The notes: a model not told the origin generated them from the sequence alone. A stretch of DNA of 64,000 bases from Thermoplasmatota archaeon (GCA_028279595.1 JANQNK010000020.1:124001-188000), one strand, 5' to 3'; counted from the first letter of the stretch, positions 41,572 through 50,242 are shown. Translations and numbers: made by a program.

Positions 41572-42369
41572 ATGTCCGACAGGTGGGCCCTTCCCGATCG
41601 CTCAGCCGCCTTTGACAGGTGCGCCAGCAGGAACACCCAGGACATCCGTTGCGTCATCGATGTGATGGGCGAGGACATCGACAGCGCTGAAAAGGCGGAA
41701 GCCTTTGTTATCGACTACCAGCAGGTACTGGAGGAGATCGACAGGAGACGTCTCGACGTCTCGATATCCGTGAAGCCCACCGCCCTCGGAGCCATGTTCG
41801 ACAGGGGGCTAGCCCACGAGAACCTCCTGAGGATATGCGGAAAGGCCTCCTCGCTCGGGATCGGGTTCGAGATCGACATGGAGGGCACCCCCTTGGTCGA
41901 CCACACGATCGACGGTGCGATCGCCTGCTCACTCCTGGGTGCACCGGTGATGCTCGCCCTTCAGGCATACCTCGACAGGACGGAGGAGGACCTCGAGAGG
42001 GTCATCGACGCGGGCATCGAGGTCCGCCTGGTCAAGGGTGCCTATCTCGGCGACGTTCGCGATTTCAAAGCGGTCCAGAGACGTTTCGTGGACATCGTTG
42101 ACAGGCTCAGGGATGCTGGAGTCCCGTTCTGTGTGGGGACCCATGATCCAGAGATGGTGAGGTACGTCACCGGACTCGGGATCCCCGAGGACAGGATTGA
42201 GTTCGGGTTCCTGATGGGCCTGGGAGAGGAGACGAAGGTCGAATTGACGAGGGAGGGATGGCAGGTGTCCGAATACGTACCCTACGGTGACGACGTGAGG
42301 GCGTACGAGCTCAGGCGTGAGCGCTATCTGAAGAACATTGAAGCCATCGGAAGGGAACCTGTGCGCTAG
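41572..42369 (+). CDS. proline dehydrogenase (PRODH, monofunctional)
   Basis: A 265-residue FAD-binding TIM-barrel protein. The PRODH motifs are present: SVKPTALG, EIDMEGT, VRLVKGAYL, VGTHDPEM, EFGFLMGL and the proline-binding C-terminal YVPYGDDVRAYELRRERY. It oxidises proline to pyrroline-5-carboxylate. It is slightly shorter than bacterial enzymes and no pyrroline-5-carboxylate dehydrogenase gene is nearby. The ATG follows AAAGGATC. Its TAG stop shares the four bases CTAG with the stop of the convergent gene. Confidence 0.92.
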   Translation: MSDRWALPDRSAAFDRCASRNTQDIRCVIDVMGEDIDSAEKAEAFVIDYQQVLEEIDRRRLDVSISVKPTALGAMFDRGLAHENLLRICGKASSLGIGFEIDMEGTPLVDHTIDGAIACSLLGAPVMLALQAYLDRTEEDLERVIDAGIEVRLVKGAYLGDVRDFKAVQRRFVDIVDRLRDAGVPFCVGTHDPEMVRYVTGLGIPEDRIEFGFLMGLGEETKVELTREGWQVSEYVPYGDDVRAYELRRERYLKNIEAIGREPVR

Positions 42370-43307
42370 TATTGCCTGTACCTGGTAGACCCCTTCCCTG
42401 GATACCTTCTTTCGTACCCGGCCCTAGGCGGCCTCGGCGGTCTGTTGTACTTTTTCCGGTAGACCTGCCGTCGGTCGCGTTCGAAGGTCGTCCTCCGAGG
42501 TCTGCGTTTGACCTGCTTGGCCATCGTGTAGTTGAATTGCAAATTGCACTTGGGACACCGGGTACGACCACCCTTGACCTTGGGTGAATTGGCAACTGAA
42601 TGGGCAGTGAACTCGTAACTGCAGTTCGGGCAATAGACGTTCTTCGCTATGGAGAACTTCCGCCTTTCCGCGATGTACCTTACGAGGGGGTCCTCGACAG
42701 GTTCTGGCGGCCGTCTATCCCTGACATGCTTCGTCGACGGTACCGTATAGAGCTTCCTCTTGATGTTCGCCGTGATCCTCTTGAACTTCCTGTGCTCCAT
42801 CTTGAACCCGAAGAACCCTGTTGCCCTGATGTCTGAATCGTATTCCATCTTGACCTCGACACGCTTGCGGCCGACCTCGCCGACCGATATGGTCGCTATG
42901 CTTCGCTGATGGGGAAGCCGGCGGGACCCGATCACCACCGCGTCGCCGGGATAGACCGTGCCGTGACGCCGTCCGGACCATATGACCTTGAGACCTCCCT
43001 CGTCGAAGAGGGATCCAAGCATTGTCCTCACATCGTCGATGTTCCCCTTCACGATGATGTTGATCGATCTACCAGAGGTCCTGATGTCCCAGATTATATT
43101 GGCCAATATCAATGCATCCATGAACACCGCGTAGGCGATGGTCCGCGCCACGATCGGCGTCCGCAAGCGGAACGAGAAGATGGCATAAGCGATTAGGAGA
43201 ACCTGCAATGAGATGATCAGGGCGAGCTCGATGTACAACCGTCTGTTCACTCGCGATTGGGGCTGCCTTTGTTTGTATCGATGGGTTGGTGGAGGTGGAG
43301 TGTGCAT
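42366..43307 (-). CDS. two-TM membrane protein with basic tail and zinc ribbon
   Basis: A 313-residue protein. A proline-rich basic N-terminus (HTPPPPTHRYKQRQ) precedes two membrane helices (about 28-47 and 55-75), then a cytoplasmic alpha/beta domain (SINIIVKGNIDDVRTMLGSL, VVIGSRR, VEVKMEYDSD), a zinc ribbon (CPNCSYEF ... CPKCNLQF) and a very basic tail rich in Arg, Tyr and Pro. The tail could bind nucleic acid. Function unknown. The start at 43307 is set by GAGGG; the gene follows a small two-TM gene after 11 bases. Confidence 0.65.
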   Translation of the reverse strand: MHTPPPPTHRYKQRQPQSRVNRRLYIELALIISLQVLLIAYAIFSFRLRTPIVARTIAYAVFMDALILANIIWDIRTSGRSINIIVKGNIDDVRTMLGSLFDEGGLKVIWSGRRHGTVYPGDAVVIGSRRLPHQRSIATISVGEVGRKRVEVKMEYDSDIRATGFFGFKMEHRKFKRITANIKRKLYTVPSTKHVRDRRPPEPVEDPLVRYIAERRKFSIAKNVYCPNCSYEFTAHSVANSPKVKGGRTRCPKCNLQFNYTMAKQVKRRPRRTTFERDRRQVYRKKYNRPPRPPRAGYERRYPGKGSTRYRQY

Positions 43308-43318
43308 GTAGTCCCTCT

Positions 43319-43591
43319 TCACATTCCGCCCTCCCTCATCCAATCATCGTGGTGAATGGCCGGGCCGTCGCTGGTGTCGATCTGTCCCTTCCTCCCGAAT
43401 CCTCGGTACATCACCTCAGCGATCACAAGTCCAACGGCAAATACGAGTAGATATGACATTTCTCGGTCCTGCGCTCCGTTTACCGCTATCCACGTGATCG
43501 AGAACGCCACCAGACAAATGGGGACCGCTAGCAATATGATGGTACCCAGGTCCATCTCTCCCTTTGCATTCCTCGATACGATGCTCCTCAT
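43319..43591 (-). CDS. small two-TM membrane protein
   Basis: A 90-residue protein with two hydrophobic helices (LGTIILLAVPICLVAFSITW and YLLVFAVGLVIAEVMYRGF) and a polar C-terminus. The ATG at 43591 has GCAGGGACC before it; upstream extension of the frame is not coding-like. It is followed closely by the zinc-ribbon membrane protein and may work with it. Unknown family. Confidence 0.6.
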   Translation of the reverse strand: MRSIVSRNAKGEMDLGTIILLAVPICLVAFSITWIAVNGAQDREMSYLLVFAVGLVIAEVMYRGFGRKGQIDTSDGPAIHHDDWMREGGM

Positions 43592-43641
43592 CGGTCCCTG
43601 CACCAACTCTCTATTGCCGTGTCTGGATAAAAAACCGTCGC

Positions 43642-44559
43642 TCAGTAGAGGTCTTCCATGGAGAGGTATCGCTCGCCAGAATCGGCGAACACCGCAACGA
43701 TCAACTTCCCCTCGTTCTCCGGTCTCCTTGAAAGTTCGCGAGCCCCCCAGGCGGTCATCCCGGACGTGATCCCGGCTAAGACCCCCTCGGTCCGGGCTAC
43801 CTCCCTGCAAGTCTCGAACGCATCCTCTTCTGTAACAGTGATGACCTCGTCGAGGAGGGACCTGTCAAGCAGTTTCGGTACGAATCCAGGGCTGGTCCCT
43901 GCCTGTCTGTGAGGTCGGAAAATGCCTTGCGAGATCATCGGAGCGATAGCGGGCTCTACACCCACCACCCTGAACGATGGTTTGAGCGGTTTGATGTACT
44001 CCGCCGTCCCCATGAGCGTACCTGTGGTCCCGAGTCCGGCGACCATGATGTCGATCTCGCCGTCGGTGTCATTCCATAGCTCCGGTCCCGTCGTCTCCCG
44101 GTGGGCCATCGTGTTCGCGGGATTGGAGTGCTGTTCTATGTAGAACGAATCGTCGATCTCGTCCAGCAGCTCGAGCGCCCTTCTCTTCGCCCCGGCAGTA
44201 CCCTCCGCGGCTGGTGTCAGCTCCAGCTCCGCGCCGAAAGTACTCAGAAGCCGTTTCCTCTCGACGGTCTGGATCTCGGACATACAGATCATCAATCTGT
44301 AGCCCTTCATCGCGCAGATGTGGGCGAGGGCAAGACCCGTGTTCCCGGAGGTCGCCTCGATTATCGTGGTATCCTGGGTGATCCTACCGTCCTTCTCGCC
44401 CTCCGCGATCATGTACGAGACGGGACGGTCCTTGACGCTGTAGGGGTTGAACATCTCCATCTTGGCCGCAAGTCGCGCCGGCAGTCCTTCGCCGAAGCGA
44501 TCCAGATACATGAGAGGAGTGTTGCCGATAAGGTCCGATATCCCCTTCGCGATGTTCAA
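43642..44559 (-). CDS. cysK: cysteine synthase family enzyme, second paralogue
   Basis: A 305-residue fold-type II PLP enzyme. Lys43 lies in NPYSVKDRP, TSGNTG at 70-75, and GLGTTGTLMGTAEYIK is the phosphate loop. SNPANTMAHRETTGPELW is the substrate region of O-acetylserine sulfhydrylases. It differs from the paralogue at 5862 at many sites and is closer to classical CysK/CysM. The start codon is TTG at 44559, the only workable one, with GGTGA upstream and a TATA box CCTTTTAATC further up. Product: cysteine or a related amino acid. Confidence 0.92.
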   Translation of the reverse strand: MNIAKGISDLIGNTPLMYLDRFGEGLPARLAAKMEMFNPYSVKDRPVSYMIAEGEKDGRITQDTTIIEATSGNTGLALAHICAMKGYRLMICMSEIQTVERKRLLSTFGAELELTPAAEGTAGAKRRALELLDEIDDSFYIEQHSNPANTMAHRETTGPELWNDTDGEIDIMVAGLGTTGTLMGTAEYIKPLKPSFRVVGVEPAIAPMISQGIFRPHRQAGTSPGFVPKLLDRSLLDEVITVTEEDAFETCREVARTEGVLAGITSGMTAWGARELSRRPENEGKLIVAVFADSGERYLSMEDLY

Positions 44560-44623
44560 ACTGTCACCAAGACCTTAACCCGTGGCTTGATTAAAAGGAT
44601 TGGGCAGGACCGAGGGGACCGCA

Positions 44624-45739
44624 TCAGGAGGTCCTGCCCGGAAAAGTTCGATTTACCACTGGTGTGATCCTCCGGGTCCTCCAGCGTTTCCCCAGGGCAG
44701 AAACGGCCCGGCTGGATCCCTCGGTGATCACGAATATACTGTATATGTAAGCAAAGAGCAGGGCGATCGACCTGTAGTTCAGGTATGGCCATTCGGAATA
44801 GGACTTCATCATCCCTCCGAAGGCGATCAACGGACCGAGGGAGGTGTAGACCATATCGGGGTCATGCTCCGCGTTGTACGGCGCACCGGAAGCGTTGTAG
44901 ATGATCGTCGTCCTTCGTTCCAGGATCTCCTCCATGATGGCCTCCTCGGTGAAGGTCGTCGCGTTCAGTAGGGTCCATCCGTGGACGTTCATCCCGGCGG
45001 GATCGTGCATGTCCGAACCGGTCGCGAGGCCGATCCCGTAACCCTGGGCGATGTTGAACGAGTCGATGTCGTAACCCATCTCCTTGGCGTTCTTACTGTT
45101 GACGATCTCGAAGTAGTCGATACCCCATTCGATCAGTTCGGTCCTCGACGGGATGTCGGCACCGTCGTCTACCGAACGCGGGTAATGGTTCACCATAACG
45201 ACCCCACCAACGGCATGAGCGTCGTGGATTACCTGCCTGATATCGTCGTCCGAGGGATGCGATGGAACGTGGTTCCCCATCCAGGAGAAGTGCCGGACGA
45301 AATCGTCCGATGTCCCTATGATGTTCATGTGGATCCTCTCGGTGGTCCATTCCATACCGATGATCACCTTGAACGAGTCATTGTATCTGGCTCGGGCGAT
45401 GTCCCTCGCTGCGAGGGCTCCCGATATCGTGTTGTGGTCCGTTATCACCGCAGCGTTGAAACCGTGTGCAATGTGCCATTGGATGTTCTGTTCTGGGGTG
45501 AGGACCCCGTCGCTGCTCGTGGTATGGCTATGGAAGTCGATCACTACGGACCAGACCGATCCGTTGTAATCCGGTCCGTTGTTCATTCCGTCCCAGTCGC
45601 CGTTCTTGTATGCATACGGCGACCTGTAGACGTCGTGTGCCATGAGCCCGGTCGTCATGAACATCATGACGATCAGCGTGAAGGCGATCAACCTCCCCTT
45701 CACGGAGCCATGGCTACCGTTTACAGCATTACCTCTCAT
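44624..45739 (-). CDS. membrane-anchored PHP-domain metal-dependent phosphoesterase
   Basis: A 371-residue protein with a PHP domain. Metal ligands are seen in DFHSHTTSSDG, ITDHNT, GMEWTT, NHYPRS and TGSDMHD. An N-terminal helix (LIAFTLIVMMFMTTGLMAHD) acts as signal or anchor and a second helix near residue 325 (SIALLFAYIYSIFVITEG) precedes a basic tail, so the PHP domain is most likely outside the cell. Exported PHP proteins are unusual and may hydrolyse phosphodiesters or nucleotides in the environment. AGGTGGGG precedes the ATG. Confidence 0.85.
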   Translation of the reverse strand: MRGNAVNGSHGSVKGRLIAFTLIVMMFMTTGLMAHDVYRSPYAYKNGDWDGMNNGPDYNGSVWSVVIDFHSHTTSSDGVLTPEQNIQWHIAHGFNAAVITDHNTISGALAARDIARARYNDSFKVIIGMEWTTERIHMNIIGTSDDFVRHFSWMGNHVPSHPSDDDIRQVIHDAHAVGGVVMVNHYPRSVDDGADIPSRTELIEWGIDYFEIVNSKNAKEMGYDIDSFNIAQGYGIGLATGSDMHDPAGMNVHGWTLLNATTFTEEAIMEEILERRTTIIYNASGAPYNAEHDPDMVYTSLGPLIAFGGMMKSYSEWPYLNYRSIALLFAYIYSIFVITEGSSRAVSALGKRWRTRRITPVVNRTFPGRTS

Positions 45740-45771
45740 TGGATCCCCACCTGGTTCGCACTAAGTCCGTC

Positions 45772-46590
45772 TCACCAGATATATCCGTAGCTGACCAGCT
45801 TCGCTTCCTCGTCCTGGATCAGTCCGACCCCCGGAGCATAGGTCTTGTACTCCGTCTCGTCGTCCTCGAGGGGATTGTTCTCGGCCACTTTCAGGCATCC
45901 GTTGAACGTCCCCGCGGGTACCGTCATGGTCACGTCGACCTTCGCGTGTTTCGCACGGTCCATCGCCACCCCGGGAGCCACCTCCTGATAGTAAGCGGAC
46001 CCGAGTGTTATGAGCCCGGGCATCATGAGTCCGGCCTTCGCTCCGTCCACCCCGTGCTCCCATTCTCCCTCGTGGGAAACGATCTCGCCGTTCTCGTAGT
46101 CGTCCACTGCCTCGCCGAAGTAGAAGACACTGTTCGTCTCGACGTCGATCGCCATCCAGTTCCTCGAGACCTCGATCAGTTCTCCGTCGAGCCATTCCCT
46201 CTCTTCGTACACGCGGGCCTCTATCCCTCCCACCGTGTACGTGTCGTTGAGGATGGTTATCTGCAGTCTCAGCTCCTCTCCGTCATCAGTGCCTTCCAGG
46301 GTCATCCTGTATCCAGGCTCGAGTATCCAGAACTCGTTGCTGCCGTTGGATTTCCACGTCCTGGATGCGATCGCGAAGTCCCTTGTGTATACCGCCCTGC
46401 TGCCCTCGTCCTCTTCATCGTCCTCGAAGATGTCCTCGAAGGGGCCGTCGTCCATGCTGCCAGCCATCACGACGCTGAGGACCGCAAGACCGATGACCAG
46501 TCCGATCACGAACATGACCTTCGGCTTCTCGTTCCATTTGGGCTCAGGGCGCCTTCGCAGCGCCCGCTTCCTCGTCTCGTTCTTGTCCAT
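45772..46590 (-). CDS. membrane-anchored extracytoplasmic beta protein, unknown family
   Basis: A 272-residue protein with a basic cytoplasmic start, one helix (VMFVIGLVIGLAVLSVVMAG), an acidic linker and a beta-rich outer domain. The end reads VPAGTFNGCLKVAENN ... EYKTYAPGVGLIQDEE, which matches the closing pattern of DUF3108-like and related envelope proteins (a conserved tyrosine and APGVGLI). Function unknown; possibly lipid or polymer binding. Start follows AAGGTG. It lies 32 bases before the PHP gene on the same strand. Confidence 0.7.
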   Translation of the reverse strand: MDKNETRKRALRRRPEPKWNEKPKVMFVIGLVIGLAVLSVVMAGSMDDGPFEDIFEDDEEDEGSRAVYTRDFAIASRTWKSNGSNEFWILEPGYRMTLEGTDDGEELRLQITILNDTYTVGGIEARVYEEREWLDGELIEVSRNWMAIDVETNSVFYFGEAVDDYENGEIVSHEGEWEHGVDGAKAGLMMPGLITLGSAYYQEVAPGVAMDRAKHAKVDVTMTVPAGTFNGCLKVAENNPLEDDETEYKTYAPGVGLIQDEEAKLVSYGYIW

Positions 46591-46685
46591 TTCATCACAC
46601 CTTTTTCGCTGATGACAACTTTTTCGACGACGGTATTAGTACTCTATGACACAAAAGGTGAAATATAGTACAAAGCGGAAAATGT

Positions 46686-47207
46686 TCAGCGCTCGAAGTA
46701 GATGTCCAGTGCATTGTCCACGAACCCATCCCAGAACGATCTCTTGTACAGGATGAGGAGCTCGACGACCTCGCGCTCGTTCATCACGGTGAAGAGATGC
46801 TCCCTGCCGGAGCGCTTCTGCCTCACAACCCCCTGCTCCCTCAGCACCTTCAGGTACTTCGAGAGCGTCGAATGCTTCAGGGACAGGCGTTCCGCTATCC
46901 CCGAGTGGGTGGTCCCCGGATTCGCCATGATGTCCAATATAATATCACGGAATCTCTTCTGTCTCAGATAGGGCGCCACCTTCTTGCTGGCTGCAGAAAG
47001 CTTGCCGGCCGCGAAGTACACCTTGAGGTTCTTCTCCTCCCGGCCTACGATGAGCTCCTTCTCCTCGAGGTAGTCCAGGTGGTACCTGAGGGTGCTCAGA
47101 TGGATATCGAGGTCCCGGGATATGCGCCTCAGATGGGTCCCTGGATTCCTCTCTATGTAGTCGTATATGGTACGATGGTTCTCCAGCCTGATGTCCTCTT
47201 CGCTCAT
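46686..47207 (-). CDS. double winged-helix (ArsR-like) transcriptional regulator
   Basis: A 173-residue protein with two winged-helix domains in a row. The first reads IYDYIERNPGTHLRRISRDLDIHLSTLRYHLDYLEE, the second IILDIMANPGTTHSGIAERLSLKHSTLSKYLKVLRE, each ending in a basic wing. Such two-wHTH proteins are common in Thermoplasmata and haloarchaea and are often paired with membrane sensors. Its ATG overlaps the stop of the preceding small membrane gene (TGATG), so the two form a unit. Confidence 0.85.
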   Translation of the reverse strand: MSEEDIRLENHRTIYDYIERNPGTHLRRISRDLDIHLSTLRYHLDYLEEKELIVGREEKNLKVYFAAGKLSAASKKVAPYLRQKRFRDIILDIMANPGTTHSGIAERLSLKHSTLSKYLKVLREQGVVRQKRSGREHLFTVMNEREVVELLILYKRSFWDGFVDNALDIYFER

Positions 47208-47491
47208 CAGTCGCTCCCCTTGGACACAAGGGAGAGTGTTATCAGAACGACTATCGCTATCTGGATCATCGCGATCCATGCCCACCATGGGTCCTCGCTG
47301 AAGTCGGCCACGATGAATCGGACGGCCAGTGCGGCGGCCTCGACCAGTACGAGGAGGAATGCGAGCGCTGTGTAAAGCAGTCGTTTGCTCTTCACACTCA
47401 GGTAAGCCCTGAAGAAGATGATCACCGGCAACAACGAAACGATCGCTGCCAGGAGCCACAATATCCCATTGACCTCGAACTCGATCTCCAT
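47207..47491 (-). CDS. small three-TM membrane protein coupled to the wHTH regulator
   Basis: A 94-residue protein with three helices: GILWLLAAIVSLLPVIIFFR, LLYTALAFLLVLVEAAALAV and WAWIAMIQIAIVVLITLSLV. The basic loop YLSVKSKR should face the cytoplasm. It overlaps the double winged-helix regulator and may be its membrane sensor or partner. Start at 47491 is preferred; a GTG at 47515 is possible. A TATA-like CATAATAACC and a palindrome lie upstream. Confidence 0.7.
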   Translation of the reverse strand: MEIEFEVNGILWLLAAIVSLLPVIIFFRAYLSVKSKRLLYTALAFLLVLVEAAALAVRFIVADFSEDPWWAWIAMIQIAIVVLITLSLVSKGSD

Positions 47492-47532
47492 CCTTTCACC
47501 ATCGATGGATTGCACTCAGCGGTTATTATGGG

Positions 47533-47543
47533 TTGTGGCACAA
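47533..47543. promoter_or_regulatory. palindrome TTGTGGCACAA, second copy
   Basis: A perfect palindrome identical to the one at 4753-4763 on the opposite strand. It lies just upstream of the TATA-like element of the small membrane protein and regulator operon, and near the 3' end of the next minus-strand gene. Confidence 0.45.
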
Positions 47544-47561
47544 AGTGTGAAGGGAATTCGG

Positions 47562-48155
47562 CTACTTCTTCTTCGTTCGAGGAAGCATCCTGTAGCGGTT
47601 GTAGTATTTTCGCCGTCTGGTCACACCGACATTGTTGTGCGGCTTGAACTGGCCGCTCACGGACCTGAGGTCCTCTACGGTGAACGCTGCCTTCGGATTG
47701 TTCCTCTTCACGTTCCTGATTATGCCCCTGACCTCCTTCCGCCTCAGAGGCATGTAGATGATGTTGACTGGACCCTCGTCGCTGTCAGCATCGATGATGG
47801 TGTACTTGTGGCCCTCGCTCTCGAGATATTCGATCGTCTCGACCGCTGTGCGCCTCGTTATCACCCGCAGGACGACGTAACCGATGGAGATGCGCTCCTC
47901 CAGGTGGATCCCGACGTAGTTGCCGATGGCGAAACCGAGGCCGTAAGCGACGTAGTTCACCCAGTTGGTGAGGTTCTGGATTATCTGGCCAATGGCTATC
48001 AGCCAGATGATGACCTCGAAGAATCCGAGTGAGGCCGATGCCAGCTTCATCCCCTTCGACACGTATATGATCCGAAGGGTCCCGATCGTAACGTCCGTTA
48101 TGCGGGCGGCGCAGATAAGCACCGGGACGATGAGCAGCATCGGATCGAAAGCCAT
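47562..48155 (-). CDS. DUF5698/DUF2179 membrane protein (UPF0316/YebE-like)
   Basis: A 197-residue protein with three helices (about 5-23, 35-55 and 62-80), containing RITDVTIGTLRIIYVSKGMK, the signature of the UPF0316 membrane domain, followed by a cytoplasmic DUF2179 domain (VVLRVITRRTAVETIEYLES, IIYMPLRRKEVRGIIRNVKR). DUF2179 resembles YitT-family ligand domains. The C-terminus is basic. The ATG follows GGAGGGTCAGA. Physiological role unknown. Confidence 0.88.
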   Translation of the reverse strand: MAFDPMLLIVPVLICAARITDVTIGTLRIIYVSKGMKLASASLGFFEVIIWLIAIGQIIQNLTNWVNYVAYGLGFAIGNYVGIHLEERISIGYVVLRVITRRTAVETIEYLESEGHKYTIIDADSDEGPVNIIYMPLRRKEVRGIIRNVKRNNPKAAFTVEDLRSVSGQFKPHNNVGVTRRRKYYNRYRMLPRTKKK

Positions 48156-48246
48156 TCTGACCCTCCTTTCGGACGCCCTCACACCAGTGACGGGTATTTA
48201 AGACTTGCCGTGGGATAACAGCATATGCCAGACATCGTAAGGCAGA

Positions 48247-50145
48247 TCAGTCTTCCTTACCGTATCCGATGGTCCCGACCGCGTCCTCGATCTCGTCGAG
48301 CGATGTCGGATCGTCTATGGTCGAGGGGGTGCTGTAGTTCGCACCGTCCGCGATCTTCCTTATCGTCCCCCGAAGCACTTTTCCGGAGCGTGTCTTCGGG
48401 AGCCTGTCGACGAAGGCTGCCTGCTTGAAGCATGCTATGGGTCCGACCTCTCCCCTTACACGCTGGACGAGGTCTGTCAGGATCTCCTCCTCGGGTGTCG
48501 TCGCACCCTTCTTCAGGACCACGAAGCCGATGGGGACCTGACCCTTGAGCTTGTCGTGGGCTCCGACCACCGCGCACTCCGCCACGTCTGGATGGTGGGA
48601 TATGATCTCCTCCATCGCTCCCGTGGACAGCCTGTGGCCGGCCACGTTTATCACGTCGTCGACGCGGCCCATGACGAATACGTAGCCGTCCTCGTCGATG
48701 TAACCGCCGTCGCCTGTGAAATAGTATCCCGGGAACGGGTCCATGTAGGATTCGATGTACCGCTTCTCGTTCTGCCAGAGGCCTGTGAAACAGCCAGGGG
48801 GCAGCGGGAGCTTGACGCCGATGATCCCTTCCTGGCCCCTCGGCAGCTCCTTGCCGTCGGGATCGAGAATGTGGACATCGTAGCCAGGAACCGGCATCGT
48901 CGCGGATCCCGGTTTCACCTCGAACGTGGTGAGGTCCCTGAAGTTGCCGGTGATGGCCCAGGCGGTCTCGGTCTGCCACCAGTGGTCGTAGACAGGGACA
49001 CCGAGGAGCTTCGTCGCCCAGAAGTACGTGTCAGGATCGGTCCTCTCGCCTGCGAGGAAGAGGGTCTCGAACTTGGAGAGGTCGTACTTACTCATGAACT
49101 CACCCTCGGGGTCCTCCCTCTTGATGGCCCTGAATGCCGTCGGGGCGGTGAACATGACCTTGACGCCGTGCTCCGAGATGACGCGCCAGAAGGCTCCCGC
49201 GTCCGGGGTACCGATCGGCTTCCCCTCGTACATCACGGTGGTCGCACCGAGAAGGAGCGGGGCGTAGATGATGTAGGAATGGCCGACGACCCATCCGACG
49301 TCCGATGCGGTCCACCAGATGTCGCCGGGCTCGATGCCGTATATGTGCTTCATGGTCCAGAGCAGTGCTACAGCGTGTCCGCCGTTGTCCCGTACCACTC
49401 CCTTCGGGATGCCTGTCGTGCCGGAGGTGTAAAGGATGTAGAGCGGGTCCGTTGCCTTCACCGGAACGCAGTCCGCGGGCTCTGCCGCATCGACGACCTC
49501 GTTCCAGTCGAGATCCCGGCCCTCGACCATATCGGACGTCACTTCCGGGCGCTGGTACATGATGACGTGGTCCGGCTTCCACTCGGCTATGTCGATAGCC
49601 TGGTCGAGAAGTGGATGATATGGAATTATCTTCTTTCCCTCGATGCCGCAGGAAGCGGACACGATGACCTTCGGCTTGGCGTCGTCGATCCTTATGGCCA
49701 GCTCCTTCGGGGCGAACCCTCCGAAGACGACCGAGTGGATGGCCCCGATACGAGCGCAGGCGAACATCGCGACCAGCGCCTCCGGGATCATCGGCATGTA
49801 TATGACGACGGTGTCGCCCTTCTCCACTCCCTGGTCCCTGAGGGCTCCGGCGAACCTCGCCACCCTGTGCCTGATCTCGGAGTACGTGAACTTCTCGATC
49901 GTACCGCCGGTGACGGGGCTGTCATATATGAGCGCGATCTGGTCACCACGACCGTTCTCGCAATGCCTGTCGAGGGCGTTGTAGCATGTGTTGAGCTCGC
50001 CCCCGACGAACCACCTGTAGTGTGGTGGGTCGGTGAAGTCCAAGACCTGGTCCCACTTCCTGTGCCAGTCCAGACCTTCCGCGACCTCTCCCCAGAACCG
50101 TTCCGGTTCGTCGATGGACATCCTGAATGCTTCGTCGTAGTTCAT
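48247..50145 (-). CDS. acyl-CoA synthetase, propionyl/acetyl-CoA synthetase family (PrpE-like)
   Basis: A 632-residue AMP-forming ligase. NTCYNALDRH, ILYTSGTTGIPKGVVRD (AMP motif), GDIWWTASDVGWVVGHSYII, YDHWWQTETAW and the C-terminal KTRSGKVLRGTI with the catalytic lysine are all present. The DHWWQTET and NTCYNALDRH blocks fit propionyl-CoA synthetase as well as short-chain acyl-CoA synthetases. It activates acetate, propionate or similar acids. Second ATG (50145) fits the GGGGT ribosome site. The acyl-CoA dehydrogenase gene 188 bases upstream runs the same way. Confidence 0.92.
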   Translation of the reverse strand: MNYDEAFRMSIDEPERFWGEVAEGLDWHRKWDQVLDFTDPPHYRWFVGGELNTCYNALDRHCENGRGDQIALIYDSPVTGGTIEKFTYSEIRHRVARFAGALRDQGVEKGDTVVIYMPMIPEALVAMFACARIGAIHSVVFGGFAPKELAIRIDDAKPKVIVSASCGIEGKKIIPYHPLLDQAIDIAEWKPDHVIMYQRPEVTSDMVEGRDLDWNEVVDAAEPADCVPVKATDPLYILYTSGTTGIPKGVVRDNGGHAVALLWTMKHIYGIEPGDIWWTASDVGWVVGHSYIIYAPLLLGATTVMYEGKPIGTPDAGAFWRVISEHGVKVMFTAPTAFRAIKREDPEGEFMSKYDLSKFETLFLAGERTDPDTYFWATKLLGVPVYDHWWQTETAWAITGNFRDLTTFEVKPGSATMPVPGYDVHILDPDGKELPRGQEGIIGVKLPLPPGCFTGLWQNEKRYIESYMDPFPGYYFTGDGGYIDEDGYVFVMGRVDDVINVAGHRLSTGAMEEIISHHPDVAECAVVGAHDKLKGQVPIGFVVLKKGATTPEEEILTDLVQRVRGEVGPIACFKQAAFVDRLPKTRSGKVLRGTIRKIADGANYSTPSTIDDPTSLDEIEDAVGTIGYGKED

Positions 50146-50194
50146 TTGCATACCCCCGTTGAGTGCGGTCGGATGGGAGTAGAGAGGTCTCTGT

Positions 50195-50242
50195 AATAAA
50201 TCTTACCGTTGACGGGGAAAGGGGAACGTTCATTGACGTTCC
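50195..50242 (-). promoter_or_regulatory. promoter and inverted repeat upstream of the acyl-CoA synthetase
   Basis: On the minus strand AGATTTATTACAG (about 50194-50206) is a TATA-like element some 50 bases before the ATG, and GGAACGT-N6-ACGTTCC (50223-50242) is an inverted repeat just upstream of it. A site upstream of the TATA box fits an activator. The rest of the 188-base gap shows nothing. Confidence 0.45.

Noticed and set aside
48556..50196. 546-codon plus-strand frame opposite the acyl-CoA synthetase
   Set aside because: It is antisense to an unmistakable ligase with all motifs; no domain is visible in the shadow product.
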